A stretch of 64,000 nucleotides of DNA from Methanolobus profundi (GTDB lineage: Archaea; Halobacteriota; Methanosarcinia; Methanosarcinales; Methanosarcinaceae), in the NCBI RefSeq assembly GCF_900114835.1, contig NZ_FOUJ01000006.1, forward strand, positions 62,001-126,000, given 5' to 3'. Both the position numbers and the translations under genes were made by a program. Under the pieces are notes generated by a model, which was not told where the DNA came from, did not search any database, and saw only the letters and a program-made list of their open reading frames with translations. Shown one piece after another: positions 45,225 to 54,281 of the stretch. Position 1 is the first letter of the stretch. Each line of letters opens with the position of its first letter.

Positions 45225-46403
45225 TCAGCTGAACCATCCCTCTGTTCTCAGACATACTCTCACAAGCATCAGCATCACAGGCACCTCGATAAGAACACCC
45301 ACAACAGTTGCAAGAGCAGCACCTGATGAAAGCCCGAACAGTATTGTAGATGTGGCGATAGCCACCTCGAAATGGTTCGATGCTCCGATCATTGCAGAAG
45401 GAGCAGCATCCTTATAGCTTAGTTTCAGGAGCTTTGCAAGCACATATCCAAGAGTGAAGATGAACACAGTCTGGATGAAAAGTGGAACAGCGATCCACAG
45501 TATGGTCAATGGCTGTGAGAGTATCGTCTCACCCTTGAAACTGAATAGCAGTATCAGTGTGACAAGAAGTGCTGTAATGGTCACTGGTGTCAGCAGATGG
45601 ACAAAACTCGTATTGAACCATTCCTCACCTTTCGTCCTGATTATCATCTTCCTGGAAATATAACCTGCTGCAAGCGGAAGTGCAACATATATCCCTATTG
45701 ACAAGGCCAGTGCCTGCCAGGGCACAGGAAGCTTTCCAACCCCTAGCAGGAAACCTCCCAGAGGACCGTAAAGGAAGAGCATTGTCAGTGAATTGATAGC
45801 GACCATCACAAGCGTATGGCAGTCATTTCCACGTGCAAGGAAACCCCATACAAGTACCATTGCAGTACATGGAGCAATACCCAGAAGGATACAGCCTGCA
45901 AGATAACTCCTCCATAGAGGGATCTCAAGCATTTTAACACCATCCTGAAGCACAACAGTACCTTCACCATAGCTCGCGCCAACAGGAAGGTCGAGTCCGA
46001 ATGGCATCTTCACAAGATCTGTTGCTTCAGGACCAATGAACCCGAGAAACAAAGTTCCCAGGAAGAATATCGAAATAAGATACATGGTGAACGGCTTGAT
46101 AGCCCAGTTGATGAACAGTGTAAGCCCTACTGGCTTCAGGTTCTGTCCTGCTTTGAGCACTTCACCAAAGTCTATCTTCACCATGATCGGATACATCATG
46201 AAAAAGAGACAGATGGCTATAGGAATAGAAACCACTGGTGCTTCATCCACATATATTGACAGGCTGTCAAGGTATAGTGCAACCCCTGGTGCGAACCTAC
46301 CCAGAAGGATCCCCGCAACGATACAGAGGATCACCCAAACGGTCAGATACTTTTCAAAGAAAGCAAGGCCTTGCGGCTCCTTAGTTATGCATGCTTTTGC
46401 CAT
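45225..46403 (-). CDS. acr3: ACR3-family arsenite efflux transporter
   Basis: 392 aa, ten predicted membrane spans. The essential Cys of TM4 is in [19 protein letters not shown] (about 173-191). Further signatures are [20 protein letters not shown] (about 59-78) and [20 protein letters not shown] near the end. Exports arsenite or antimonite using the proton motive force. No arsR, arsA or arsenate reductase gene is adjacent. The ATG at 46403 is preferred; an in-frame GTG five codons upstream is possible. A TATA box lies at 46457-46468. Confidence 0.92.
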   Translation of the reverse strand: MAKACITKEPQGLAFFEKYLTVWVILCIVAGILLGRFAPGVALYLDSLSIYVDEAPVVSIPIAICLFFMMYPIMVKIDFGEVLKAGQNLKPVGLTLFINWAIKPFTMYLISIFFLGTLFLGFIGPEATDLVKMPFGLDLPVGASYGEGTVVLQDGVKMLEIPLWRSYLAGCILLGIAPCTAMVLVWGFLARGNDCHTLVMVAINSLTMLFLYGPLGGFLLGVGKLPVPWQALALSIGIYVALPLAAGYISRKMIIRTKGEEWFNTSFVHLLTPVTITALLVTLILLFSFKGETILSQPLTILWIAVPLFIQTVFIFTLGYVLAKLLKLSYKDAAPSAMIGASNHFEVAIATSTILFGLSSGAALATVVGVLIEVPVMLMLVRVCLRTEGWFS

Positions 46404-46456
46404 AGAACTTATCCCCACTGATGTTCTTTTTGCAATACTAGATACAACGGCATAAG

Positions 46457-46468
46457 GATTTATAAGGA
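46457..46468 (-). promoter_or_regulatory. TATA box of the ACR3 gene
   Basis: The minus strand reads CCTTATAAATCC, giving a start near 46435 and a leader of about 30 nt before the ATG at 46403. Confidence 0.45.
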
Positions 46469-46644
46469 TTGTTCTAAAGGCAAAAATAGATAATTTATCT
46501 AAATTCAGATAAGCAGAGATATTGCATACCGAACCACAAGACCTAGGTCCCCATCACTTCTTCCAAAATATAAGCCTCAACATTACCTGTCATTGGAGTA
46601 TTTAAATTTTATTTGAAATGCAAGGACTTTTATAGGAACAGGCC

Positions 46645-46668
46645 GTCCTGAAGCCGAGGACTATTTTT
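46645..46668 (+). terminator. Orphan hairpin with T-run
   Basis: GTCCT-GAAGCCG-AGGAC then CTATTTTT. It has terminator form for a rightward transcript that no gene explains, starting possibly at the TATA-like element near 46600. Confidence 0.3.
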
Positions 46669-46699
46669 CAATAGTACCACCCCCCCAAACCCCCAATTG

Positions 46700-46724
46700 A
46701 ACACTGATAATGATTATCAGTGTT
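46700..46724. promoter_or_regulatory. Perfect 25-bp palindrome matching the Fur-box consensus
   Basis: AACACTGATAAT-G-ATTATCAGTGTT is a perfect 12-1-12 inverted repeat. Its core TGATAATGATTATCA equals the 7-1-7 Fur-family consensus known from bacteria. Archaeal Fur/DtxR-type regulators bind similar sites. It lies about 300 nt upstream of ACR3 and 110 nt after the DUF2148 gene, so its target is unclear. A cruciform or RNA hairpin is the alternative. Confidence 0.5.
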
Positions 46725-46829
46725 CTTTTACATAATTGACCTTAAAAGAGAGATCTTTTACAGTTGTTATAAATAACACCGCTTTTTTACAGATATCCTA
46801 ACGATCGCCTACCTCGTAGACGGTCTGAC

Positions 46830-46852
46830 GGCCATTCACCTAGTGGATGGCC
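46830..46852 (-). terminator. Stem over the DUF2148 stop codon
   Basis: GGCCATTCAC/GTGGATGGCC pairs with one G-T wobble around a 3-nt loop and spans the stop codon. No T-run follows on the minus strand, so termination is uncertain; it may protect the mRNA end. Confidence 0.3.
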
Positions 46853-47384
46853 TGTCAAAGAAGATGTTCTTGCCCTTTACACTCAAGGGAATTGCCATTG
46901 CAACATCTGCATCTATCATATCATAGTAACATGCAGCAGCACCAGCTGAGTACAACACCCTGTTGTCCACACACAGATCCTTTGCCTTTGCAGCTGCAGA
47001 GCCAACAGCAATTCCAAGGTCCATGTATTTGATCATACAATGAGGACCTGTGAACTCAACCTTTACCTTCTTGTGTTCTATCATTTCCTTGCAGGTCTCA
47101 AAACCACATGCACCACAATTAAGTGAACTCACACCTGAAGACTTCAGTCCGATAAGCACAAGGCTATCTGCATCCCTTACATTCTTTGCATCACGCATCA
47201 GGAACTTCATGCCCTTGATATCACTGAGCTCTTCCATTTTATCCGCAAGCTGCATTCTTTCATCATCATGAAGAAGATATGTAACGATATCATCGACACC
47301 TTTTCCTTTTGGTGCGGTCCTTGCAGCTACAAGAATGGTCTTTGCAAGTGGTCCGATCACATCGAGTTCAGCATTCTGTATCAT
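46836..47384 (-). CDS. DUF2148 ferredoxin-like Fe-S protein
   Basis: 182 aa member of the DUF2148 family found in methanogens and other anaerobes. SSLNCGACGFETCKEMIEHK (about 84-103) with C-x2-C-x4-C, and a fourth Cys in GPHCMIKYMDLGIA (about 113-126), fit a 4Fe-4S site like that of CO dehydrogenase/corrinoid proteins. GSAAAKAKDLCVDNRVLYSAG is family-typical. Cytoplasmic, redox role unknown. Ninety-five nt downstream of the CobW gene. Confidence 0.85.
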   Translation of the reverse strand: MIQNAELDVIGPLAKTILVAARTAPKGKGVDDIVTYLLHDDERMQLADKMEELSDIKGMKFLMRDAKNVRDADSLVLIGLKSSGVSSLNCGACGFETCKEMIEHKKVKVEFTGPHCMIKYMDLGIAVGSAAAKAKDLCVDNRVLYSAGAAACYYDMIDADVAMAIPLSVKGKNIFFDRPSTR

Positions 47385-47479
47385 AAAAAGAGAAATGCTT
47401 CAATGATATTTAGTCATTAAGATAGAAAAGATGATGGCAGGAACATAGAAGCAGTTCCTGTCATGAAATTAGTGTACGA

Positions 47480-48532
47480 TCATAGCTCAAGAGTTATGAT
47501 ATTTGGTTCATCATGAACCTCTGAACTTATCTTCTCAAAAGAGACACCTTCCTTTTCCAGTGTCTCCTGAATACTGCCATCCACGATATCTACAAGTTCC
47601 TCTTTAGGGACCTTTGTCACAGCACTCAGGAATTTGAGGTGCTCCTCACCATCACCGAACTCATCAAGGATCTCAATGACAGGTTCACCTTCAGAAGAGG
47701 TCAGACTTCCCTTTATAAGACCTTCCTTGAACTTGAAACTGAACTTAATATGACCTATAAAATCAGGATTCAACTGTTTTACCTTATCTTTGATGTCCAT
47801 CAAAAGATTCACCAGCATCGTTGTGACCTTATCAGGATGAATGTCCTCTGCCTGTATGGAATACTCACCTGCATACGTGCCAACACCTGACACTTCCATT
47901 GAATTGAGATCCTCACGTTCCTGGTGAATCTCACTTTCACCCGTGAGCAGGTCCATGAACCTTTCAAACTTCTCATCAGCGTTCTTTGCAGAGAACTCAA
48001 CAACGATCGCATCCGGATTTATCTCCAGTACTTTCTGCGTTGAGGAAGCTATGGTTTCCCTGTCCACTAGATCTATCTTATTGATACAGACGATCTCAGA
48101 CTCCTTTATCTGGTTCTCAATGAACTTTGGTATCTGCTCCCATTCAACACCGAACCTGCTTGCATCCACAATAGATACAACAGGTGAGAAAGACACTTCT
48201 CCCAGATCCATAAGCTCGATATGTTCCTTGATCTGCAGAGGGAAAGCGATACCTGTGGGTTCGATTATAACAACATCCGGTTCATAATCCTCGATAATGG
48301 TCTGAAGGGTGAATTCCATGCTGACCTTAAGTGAACAGCATATACAGCCACTGGTGAGTTCTTTTGTGACAAGACCGCTACTTGAGATGGTCTCACCATC
48401 CACTCCAACCTCTCCAACCTCATTTACGATTATGGCTATCTTATGTCCCTTATCGATCAGATGTTTACCAAGGTTCCTTAAAGTAGTCGTCTTTCCACTA
48501 CCAAGAAAACCACCTATGATTATCACTTTCAT
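47480..48532 (-). CDS. CobW/COG0523 family GTPase (metallochaperone)
   Basis: 350 aa G3E GTPase. Walker A GGFLGSGKTTTLRNL at 8-22, the metal-binding CxCC motif in TSGCICCSLK near 62-71, Walker B VVIIEPTG, and NKID for guanine specificity. The C-terminal part differs from bacterial CobW_C. Relatives deliver Zn, Co or Ni. The COG0523 subfamily cannot be fixed from sequence alone; supply of zinc to enzymes or cobalt to corrinoid proteins are both plausible in a methylotrophic methanogen. Confidence 0.9.
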   Translation of the reverse strand: MKVIIIGGFLGSGKTTTLRNLGKHLIDKGHKIAIIVNEVGEVGVDGETISSSGLVTKELTSGCICCSLKVSMEFTLQTIIEDYEPDVVIIEPTGIAFPLQIKEHIELMDLGEVSFSPVVSIVDASRFGVEWEQIPKFIENQIKESEIVCINKIDLVDRETIASSTQKVLEINPDAIVVEFSAKNADEKFERFMDLLTGESEIHQEREDLNSMEVSGVGTYAGEYSIQAEDIHPDKVTTMLVNLLMDIKDKVKQLNPDFIGHIKFSFKFKEGLIKGSLTSSEGEPVIEILDEFGDGEEHLKFLSAVTKVPKEELVDIVDGSIQETLEKEGVSFEKISSEVHDEPNIITLEL

Positions 48533-48658
48533 TATTTCACCATGATTAGCAGATATAAGGAGTAAAGGATGTTCACTGACCTTATATTGATCCCGGAACG
48601 GTCAGTATCCTGATATACCCTATACTAAAAGGAATTACAAATAAATAGCCATTGACGA

Positions 48659-51600
48659 TCAATCAGGAACAGAATGCTGCTGTAAAGGCAGACGGATGTG
48701 TATCGTTGTTCCTTTACCTTCTTCACTTGTGACATGAATGTCCCCTTTATGATCCTCGACTATCTTTTTACAGATATAAAGACCAAGCCCGGTACCTCCA
48801 TATCGTCTTTTTTCCGAGGAATCAACCTGATAGAACCTCTCGAAAAGTTTTGGGATCTTGTCTTCCGGGATGCCGATCCCCGTATCTGAAACTTTCAGGT
48901 ACATGGAACCTTCGGAAGTATGAGCTGAGATCGTTACTTTACCGTCCTGAGGTGTGAATTTCACAGCATTGTCTATTAGATTGACAAAGACATCCATCAT
49001 CTTATCGCGGTCAGCATACAATAACGGTAGCTCACCCTGAATATCCTTAACAAGCTCAATACCCTTGCTCTCTGCCTGAAGTATGAGGTCCTGAATGGAA
49101 TTACTGATAACATCCTGTATATCTATATTGTCGAACGAGTAGTTCAGCTTACCGGACTGCGCCCTGCTTAGATACAGCAGCGAGTCCACAAGTCTGCGAA
49201 GCCTCTCAGAGTTACGGATCACGGTGTCTACTGCCTTCTTTTGCTGTTCGTTCACAGGACCCAGGGTCTCATCTGCCACCAACTGGCTGTAACCCTGTAT
49301 AGATGTAAGTGGTGTTTTGAACTCATGGCTCACATTGGACAGGAAATCATCCTTCATCTTATCAAGGGATTTCAGTTCTTCGTTAGCTGCTGAAAGCTCA
49401 TCGTTTGCTCTTGAAAGTTCATCCGCATACTCACGCAGCTTATCCTCTGCTCTCTTGCGCTGGATCATCCTCCACATGCCTTCCATGAACAAGGTCAATT
49501 GCCTGACGTCAGCATCATTGTATTCCTCTTCCTTGTTCGCAACACCGGCATCCCCCACTATTTTCTTGCCATCGACTATCGGGATGCCCATGTAGCGCTG
49601 TATCGTTATATGGCCTTCCGGATAACCATGTTTCAACGGATTTGGAGCCTGGAAATCATTGACAATGATAGCTTTTCCCTGCCTTACAGCTTCTCCCCAG
49701 ACACCTGTACCGGCAAGAGAATACTCCAGTTTCTTACCCTTGACCCTGCACTCTTTCATGATGTTCTTCGACCAGGAGTAAACAGTAAGTGTCTCACCAT
49801 CATCGTTCAGGAAAGCAACATAACCTATCTTGCTCTGAGTGAGCCTGACCGCTTCTTCCTGTACGAAATCGGCTATCTCCTTTAACGAGATATCCGACAT
49901 CTGGTTGATCTTCCAGAGGGCCTCAAGGCGTGATTCGTCAAGTCGCAGGGCCTCCTCTGCCTTTTTCCGCACAGAGATATCACCAAAGATACCAATACCA
50001 CCGAGGAAGGAACCATCATCACCAATATTAGGACTGTAATCTGCCTTGAGATAGACATCCTTACCGCTTATCACTGTATGATATCTTCCTTCAAAATGGC
50101 CTACCTTTCGGGAAAGAACATCATCCACAGCCTTCCTCATGAGTTTGTCCTTTATTCCGGCAACCATGTCAAAGCCAATGACATCCTCTTTCTTCTTCAG
50201 ACCTATTATATGCAGAAACTTCTCATTGCAATGGGTCACGATACCATTGGAATTGAAATGGAAGATACCAAGAGGTGAATTCTCAAAGATAAGGCGGTAC
50301 TTCTTCTCAGCCTCATGAACAGCTTCTTCGGCCATTTTCCGTTCTGTGATATCCTGTAATGCTCCAGTGACGGTCACGACCTTACCATCTTCGATCATTG
50401 GATTTCCAATTGTTCTAACCCATTTGTGCGTACCTTTGGCTGTGATCATTTCCAGTTCAAGGTCGTAAGATACACCTTTTTCTACGGCTTCATTGACAGC
50501 CTTTTCAATACGCTCCCTTGAATCCGGTGTGTAGAAACTCAATCCCAATTCAACATCAGTAGGAGTTGAAGGATCTAATTCATGGATCGTTGCAATTTCA
50601 GGCGTCCATGTTCCCTTACCAGTAGCAGCATCAAATTCCCAACCTCCTATTTTGGCTATCCTGCTAACCTCATTAAGAAGAGCTTCACTTTTTTGCAGTT
50701 TATCTTCAGCAAGTTTACGCTCGGAGATATCCTCAAAGACCCCAATTCCACCAAGGAATGTACCATCTTCTGCAATATTTGGACTATAATCCGCTTTGAT
50801 GTTGATCGTGATATCGGTCGTAACTGTGTGGTATGCTCCTTCAAAGTGACCGACCTTCCTTGAGAAAACATCAGAAACAGCTTTTTTCATGTCCTCATCT
50901 ACGATCGAGGCAATAATATTGAAGCCTATTACATCCTCTTTTCTCTTGAGTTGCATTATTTCCAGGAACTTTTCATTACAATGGGTAATGATACCTTTCT
51001 CATCGAAGTGGAATACACCGAAAGGGGAATTCTCAAAGATCATGCGATATTTGGCTTCAGATTCCAGAGCAGCTTCTTCGGCTTTTTTCCTGTCTGTGAT
51101 GTCGATCACAATGCCCTGATAATAAGCAGGACCACCACTCTCATCCCTGATCAGATGGGACCTTTCGGTCACCCAGCGAACTTCCCCTGATTTAGTGAGG
51201 ATACGGTACTCCTTGGAGAAGAACATCTTCCCCTCAACCTCAAGCTGGAACACATCGTTCTTCACATGTTCAAGGTCATCGGGATGGATCATATCCCTGT
51301 ATTTCATGTTCCCGGATGTGAGATCATCTGGAGCATAGCCGAACTGTGCTATGTTCTCTGATACGAAGACCACGGGCCAGTCTTCTTCTGCGCTCCACAG
51401 GAAAGCTACAACCGGACTTTTCCTGTAGATATCTTCCTGTTTCTCGATGGACTTGAACTTGTCCTTCAATGTCCTGTGATCTACCTTCTGCTCCAACAGT
51501 TTACCGATGGTCCCAAGCATACCCCCGTAATTACCTTCATCATCAGTAAGTGGAAGCAGGAATCCACTGTGGTAAATGAACTGCCCGTCCGGTTTGACGA

Positions 51601-52522
51601 AGGGGAAGATGTCATAGTTCCTTGACCTGAGACTATCTTTTGCTATCTGGAAGATATCGACAAATCCAAGCTCACCTTCGTCCTTGTGATGAGGGATGAA
51701 ACTTGCCAGTTTCTTTCCTATAACTCCTGACCGGTCCAATCCTGAAATGGATTCCATTCCCTTGTTGAAGTAGACCACATTGTCATTCTTATCTACCACC
51801 CAGACACCGGTCCACACGTTCTCGAGCATATCATCCGTTAAATGTGTCTCTTTCTGTATGGTCTTACATGAGGAAGAGCTCTGGAGCAGGGTCCATCTGC
51901 CATTCTGCTGTATGATAGTACCGTCGTGCATTCCGATGATATCTATTATCTCCGAGCGGGTTCGTGCTTCCAGCAGGAAAGCGAATATAGCAACGATACC
52001 TTTCATCTTTATCAGGTCCATTGCCTTCTTTTCGTATTCAACGAACCTGTCCCAGGCATCATCACCCACAATGGTGAACTTATCGACTATCCTCAGTCCC
52101 TTGTAGCCTTCTGCTATTGCAATGTTGTAAAGCTCTTCCCATTTATTGAGGTCCATTTCAGAGACCGCACCCTCACCTGCAATATAGCACTCGTTACAGG
52201 CTGTGAGCATGAGCTGACCATTATCCAGATATTTTTCAACATCAAGACCTGCGCCTTTCAACATTTCCTTTGCGCTGTCCTGATCAAGCTGGCCGGAAAC
52301 ACCCCACAGACAGCACTCGTTGTTCCTGAATCCTGCTTCAAAGAAAGCTGCCACTATGTCAACGAACTCTTCAGTGTTCTCATATAACAGGGAGAAATAG
52401 CTACCCTGCGTCATGTCCTCAACGAAGTCTATGTCCGAATCGATGTTGTGTATGCTGATGTTATAACCCCTGAATGACAATAATTGTTGGTCTGTGATAT
52501 GAATTGATATTAGTAAGAGCAT
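48659..52522 (-). CDS. MEDS-PAS-GAF sensor histidine kinase (1287 aa)
   Basis: Domains in order: MEDS about 35-195 (SYFSLLYENTEEFVDIVAAF); PAS about 230-345; PAS about 365-475 (PAS-PAC ending VIDITDRKKAEE); PAS about 485-600; PAS about 610-735; PAS about 745-855; GAF about 875-1020 (SKIGYVAFLNDDGETLTVYS, with MKECRVKGKK and GVWGEAVRQGKAI); HisKA with phospho-His in VSHEFKTPLTS (His near 1066); HATPase about 1165-1280 (DNAVKF, DTGIGIP, GGTGLGL). No membrane span, so cytoplasmic. The GAF resembles that of methanogen heme kinases such as MsmS, including its Cys. No response regulator is adjacent. The start could instead be the ATG at 52414. A sorbosone-dehydrogenase-like gene ends 43 nt upstream. 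Confidence 0.92.
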   Translation of the reverse strand: MLLLISIHITDQQLLSFRGYNISIHNIDSDIDFVEDMTQGSYFSLLYENTEEFVDIVAAFFEAGFRNNECCLWGVSGQLDQDSAKEMLKGAGLDVEKYLDNGQLMLTACNECYIAGEGAVSEMDLNKWEELYNIAIAEGYKGLRIVDKFTIVGDDAWDRFVEYEKKAMDLIKMKGIVAIFAFLLEARTRSEIIDIIGMHDGTIIQQNGRWTLLQSSSSCKTIQKETHLTDDMLENVWTGVWVVDKNDNVVYFNKGMESISGLDRSGVIGKKLASFIPHHKDEGELGFVDIFQIAKDSLRSRNYDIFPFVKPDGQFIYHSGFLLPLTDDEGNYGGMLGTIGKLLEQKVDHRTLKDKFKSIEKQEDIYRKSPVVAFLWSAEEDWPVVFVSENIAQFGYAPDDLTSGNMKYRDMIHPDDLEHVKNDVFQLEVEGKMFFSKEYRILTKSGEVRWVTERSHLIRDESGGPAYYQGIVIDITDRKKAEEAALESEAKYRMIFENSPFGVFHFDEKGIITHCNEKFLEIMQLKRKEDVIGFNIIASIVDEDMKKAVSDVFSRKVGHFEGAYHTVTTDITINIKADYSPNIAEDGTFLGGIGVFEDISERKLAEDKLQKSEALLNEVSRIAKIGGWEFDAATGKGTWTPEIATIHELDPSTPTDVELGLSFYTPDSRERIEKAVNEAVEKGVSYDLELEMITAKGTHKWVRTIGNPMIEDGKVVTVTGALQDITERKMAEEAVHEAEKKYRLIFENSPLGIFHFNSNGIVTHCNEKFLHIIGLKKKEDVIGFDMVAGIKDKLMRKAVDDVLSRKVGHFEGRYHTVISGKDVYLKADYSPNIGDDGSFLGGIGIFGDISVRKKAEEALRLDESRLEALWKINQMSDISLKEIADFVQEEAVRLTQSKIGYVAFLNDDGETLTVYSWSKNIMKECRVKGKKLEYSLAGTGVWGEAVRQGKAIIVNDFQAPNPLKHGYPEGHITIQRYMGIPIVDGKKIVGDAGVANKEEEYNDADVRQLTLFMEGMWRMIQRKRAEDKLREYADELSRANDELSAANEELKSLDKMKDDFLSNVSHEFKTPLTSIQGYSQLVADETLGPVNEQQKKAVDTVIRNSERLRRLVDSLLYLSRAQSGKLNYSFDNIDIQDVISNSIQDLILQAESKGIELVKDIQGELPLLYADRDKMMDVFVNLIDNAVKFTPQDGKVTISAHTSEGSMYLKVSDTGIGIPEDKIPKLFERFYQVDSSEKRRYGGTGLGLYICKKIVEDHKGDIHVTSEEGKGTTIHIRLPLQQHSVPD

Positions 52523-52565
52523 TGAGCTCTTATATTTTACTTACCTCAGCCGTGCCGGACATTGA

Positions 52566-53750
52566 TCATCCTGCATAGTATATCCTGTATATCTTCCCCG
52601 CATTGTCATCGCTGACAAGTAGTGAACCATCATCTGCAACTATCACATCAACTGGTCTGCCGCTTATGGTAGCAGCTCCGAGCCAGCCTGTTGCAAAGTC
52701 ACTTACCTCACGGGTATCCATGTCTATACTGACCACCTTGTAACCGGTAGGGTCCTGACGGTTCCATGAACCGTGGAAACAAACAAAGAGATCATCTTGA
52801 TACTCTTGAGGGAAAGTTTCACCATCGTAGAATGTAAGTCCCAGTGGAGCTGAATGGGCCTGGAGATCAACAAAGCTCGGGATCTTCCCTGTATCATTGC
52901 AGGGATCGCCTGTGTATTCACTGTTATTGAAGTCCGTGTCATAGATGTTCTGACCATAACACGTTGGCCATCCATAGTCGCCGCCTTCTGTTATGAGATT
53001 TACCTCATCCGGTGGCAGGTCATCGCCAAGCCAGTCCCTGCCGTTCTCTGTAGCATATAGCTCACCTGTGACAGGGTGGAATGCCAATCCCACTGAATTA
53101 CGAAGACCTTTTGCAAATACTGTGAGGTTACTCCCGTCAAGGTCACTTTTTGATATAGCTGCCCTCATCTCGTTCGATTCATAGCATACGTTACAGGAAG
53201 AACCAACACTCAGGTAAAGCTCTCCATCATGTATCTTCACTGTCCTTGTGTAATGCCCGCCTGTTGGAAGCTTATCGATGATAACTTCCAGACTTTCATC
53301 GTCTGCCACAAGGTCCCCATCATCATCCCTGACTCTGATCACTCTGCTTTCCTCTGCAATGTAGAACCATCCATCATAATAGTCGATGCCATGAGGATAA
53401 TCCAGATCAGATATGAATACCTGCACCTCATCAGCCACATTGTCCCCGTCCCTGTCAGGAAGAATGGCAACAAGACCTTTGTTAGGAATAGATACGAAAA
53501 GCAGTCCATCTTTGATCATCATCATGCGCGGACCAGGAGACGGACCTCCGAATGAGAGCAGGGTACTTCCAAGGTCATCAGCGTACACATCAATGACAAA
53601 ACCGGATGGGAGATCGATCCCCTCCACACCGGAACCTGCCACAGTGGGCCTCACACCAAGATAGTTTGCTGAGAATAGCACCAGAAGGACTATCACTATA
53701 AAAACAACAAAGATCCACCAGATCCTCAGACCTATCAATAATCGTGACAT
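52566..53750 (-). CDS. Membrane-anchored sorbosone/glucose dehydrogenase-like propeller
   Basis: 394 aa. N-terminal membrane anchor about 8-28 (IWWIFVVFIVIVLLVLFSAN). Six-bladed GSDH-type propeller: LPSGFVIDVYADDLG, FVSIPNKGLVAILPDRDGD, YPHGIDYYDGWFYIAEESRV, AKGLRNSVGLAFHPVTGELY, GGDYGWPTCYGQ, VCFHGSWNRQDPTGYKVV and ISGRPVDVIVADDGSLLVSD. The ATENGRDWLGDDLPPDE segment is typical of the family. Bacterial relatives use PQQ; methanogens are not known to make PQQ, so the role may be non-catalytic sugar binding. Faces outside. ATG 53750 has AGGGG upstream. Confidence 0.85.
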   Translation of the reverse strand: MSRLLIGLRIWWIFVVFIVIVLLVLFSANYLGVRPTVAGSGVEGIDLPSGFVIDVYADDLGSTLLSFGGPSPGPRMMMIKDGLLFVSIPNKGLVAILPDRDGDNVADEVQVFISDLDYPHGIDYYDGWFYIAEESRVIRVRDDDGDLVADDESLEVIIDKLPTGGHYTRTVKIHDGELYLSVGSSCNVCYESNEMRAAISKSDLDGSNLTVFAKGLRNSVGLAFHPVTGELYATENGRDWLGDDLPPDEVNLITEGGDYGWPTCYGQNIYDTDFNNSEYTGDPCNDTGKIPSFVDLQAHSAPLGLTFYDGETFPQEYQDDLFVCFHGSWNRQDPTGYKVVSIDMDTREVSDFATGWLGAATISGRPVDVIVADDGSLLVSDDNAGKIYRIYYAG

Positions 53751-53945
53751 ACGCAACCCCTGTTAATTGTTATTGTTCGTAGGATAAAAGGATTTGCCAG
53801 TTTCTGGTGTCCTGTACGTGTGTCTCTGGAACTGCTGTCATTTATTGACCATAAGTCTAAAATACAAAATATGCACAATCTATTTTGCTATTTTCAGTAA
53901 ATACTGAATATAGCATATTTGTACTGGAACATAGCAGGTGACAAC

Positions 53946-54281
53946 ATGAGTGAAGAAGATATGAGAAAAAAACACGAGTGGATGAGCAAACTGGAAAAAG
54001 AGGGCAGGCTCAAGGCAAATCCCACTGAGGACCATGCAATAGGTTTGAGGACAATGCAGAACCCGATCCGCAGAAAGATATTGAAGCTCCTGTACGGAGG
54101 ATCACTGAGCCTGGAAGAGATAGGAGAAGAGATCAGCCTCAATAGCTCTCTGGTGAAATTCCATGTGGAAATGCTGGAAAATGCCCTGTATGTTGACAGG
54201 ATAGAGAACAGCGAACCACTTGCATATCAGATATCACCCCGTGGAGAAGGATATCTTGTAAATGTAGAGGAGGCAAAATAA
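53946..54281 (+). CDS. ArsR-like winged-helix regulator
   Basis: 111 aa. Helix-turn-helix region NPIRRKILKLLYGGSLSLEE, then IGEEISLNSSLVKFHVEMLE (about 42-82), and a wing ending AYQISPRGEGYL. No cysteine metal site, so not an arsenite sensor of the classical kind. GCAGGTGAC precedes the ATG at 53946. Its stop overlaps the ATG of the CMD-like gene by 1 nt, so it probably controls that gene. Confidence 0.85.
   Translation: MSEEDMRKKHEWMSKLEKEGRLKANPTEDHAIGLRTMQNPIRRKILKLLYGGSLSLEEIGEEISLNSSLVKFHVEMLENALYVDRIENSEPLAYQISPRGEGYLVNVEEAK

Larger units (their letters stand above)
46404..46835. other. Structured 430-nt spacer between ACR3 and DUF2148 genes
   Basis: No protein gene. From left to right it holds the leftward ACR3 promoter, a rightward TATA-like TATTTAAATTTT near 46600, a GTCCT/AGGAC stem (46645-46661) followed by T5, a C-rich tract (46677-46694), a perfect 25-bp palindrome (46700-46724), and a TTATTTATAAC box (minus) near 46765. 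Together this could be a small RNA locus or a metal-responsive control region. Confidence 0.5.
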
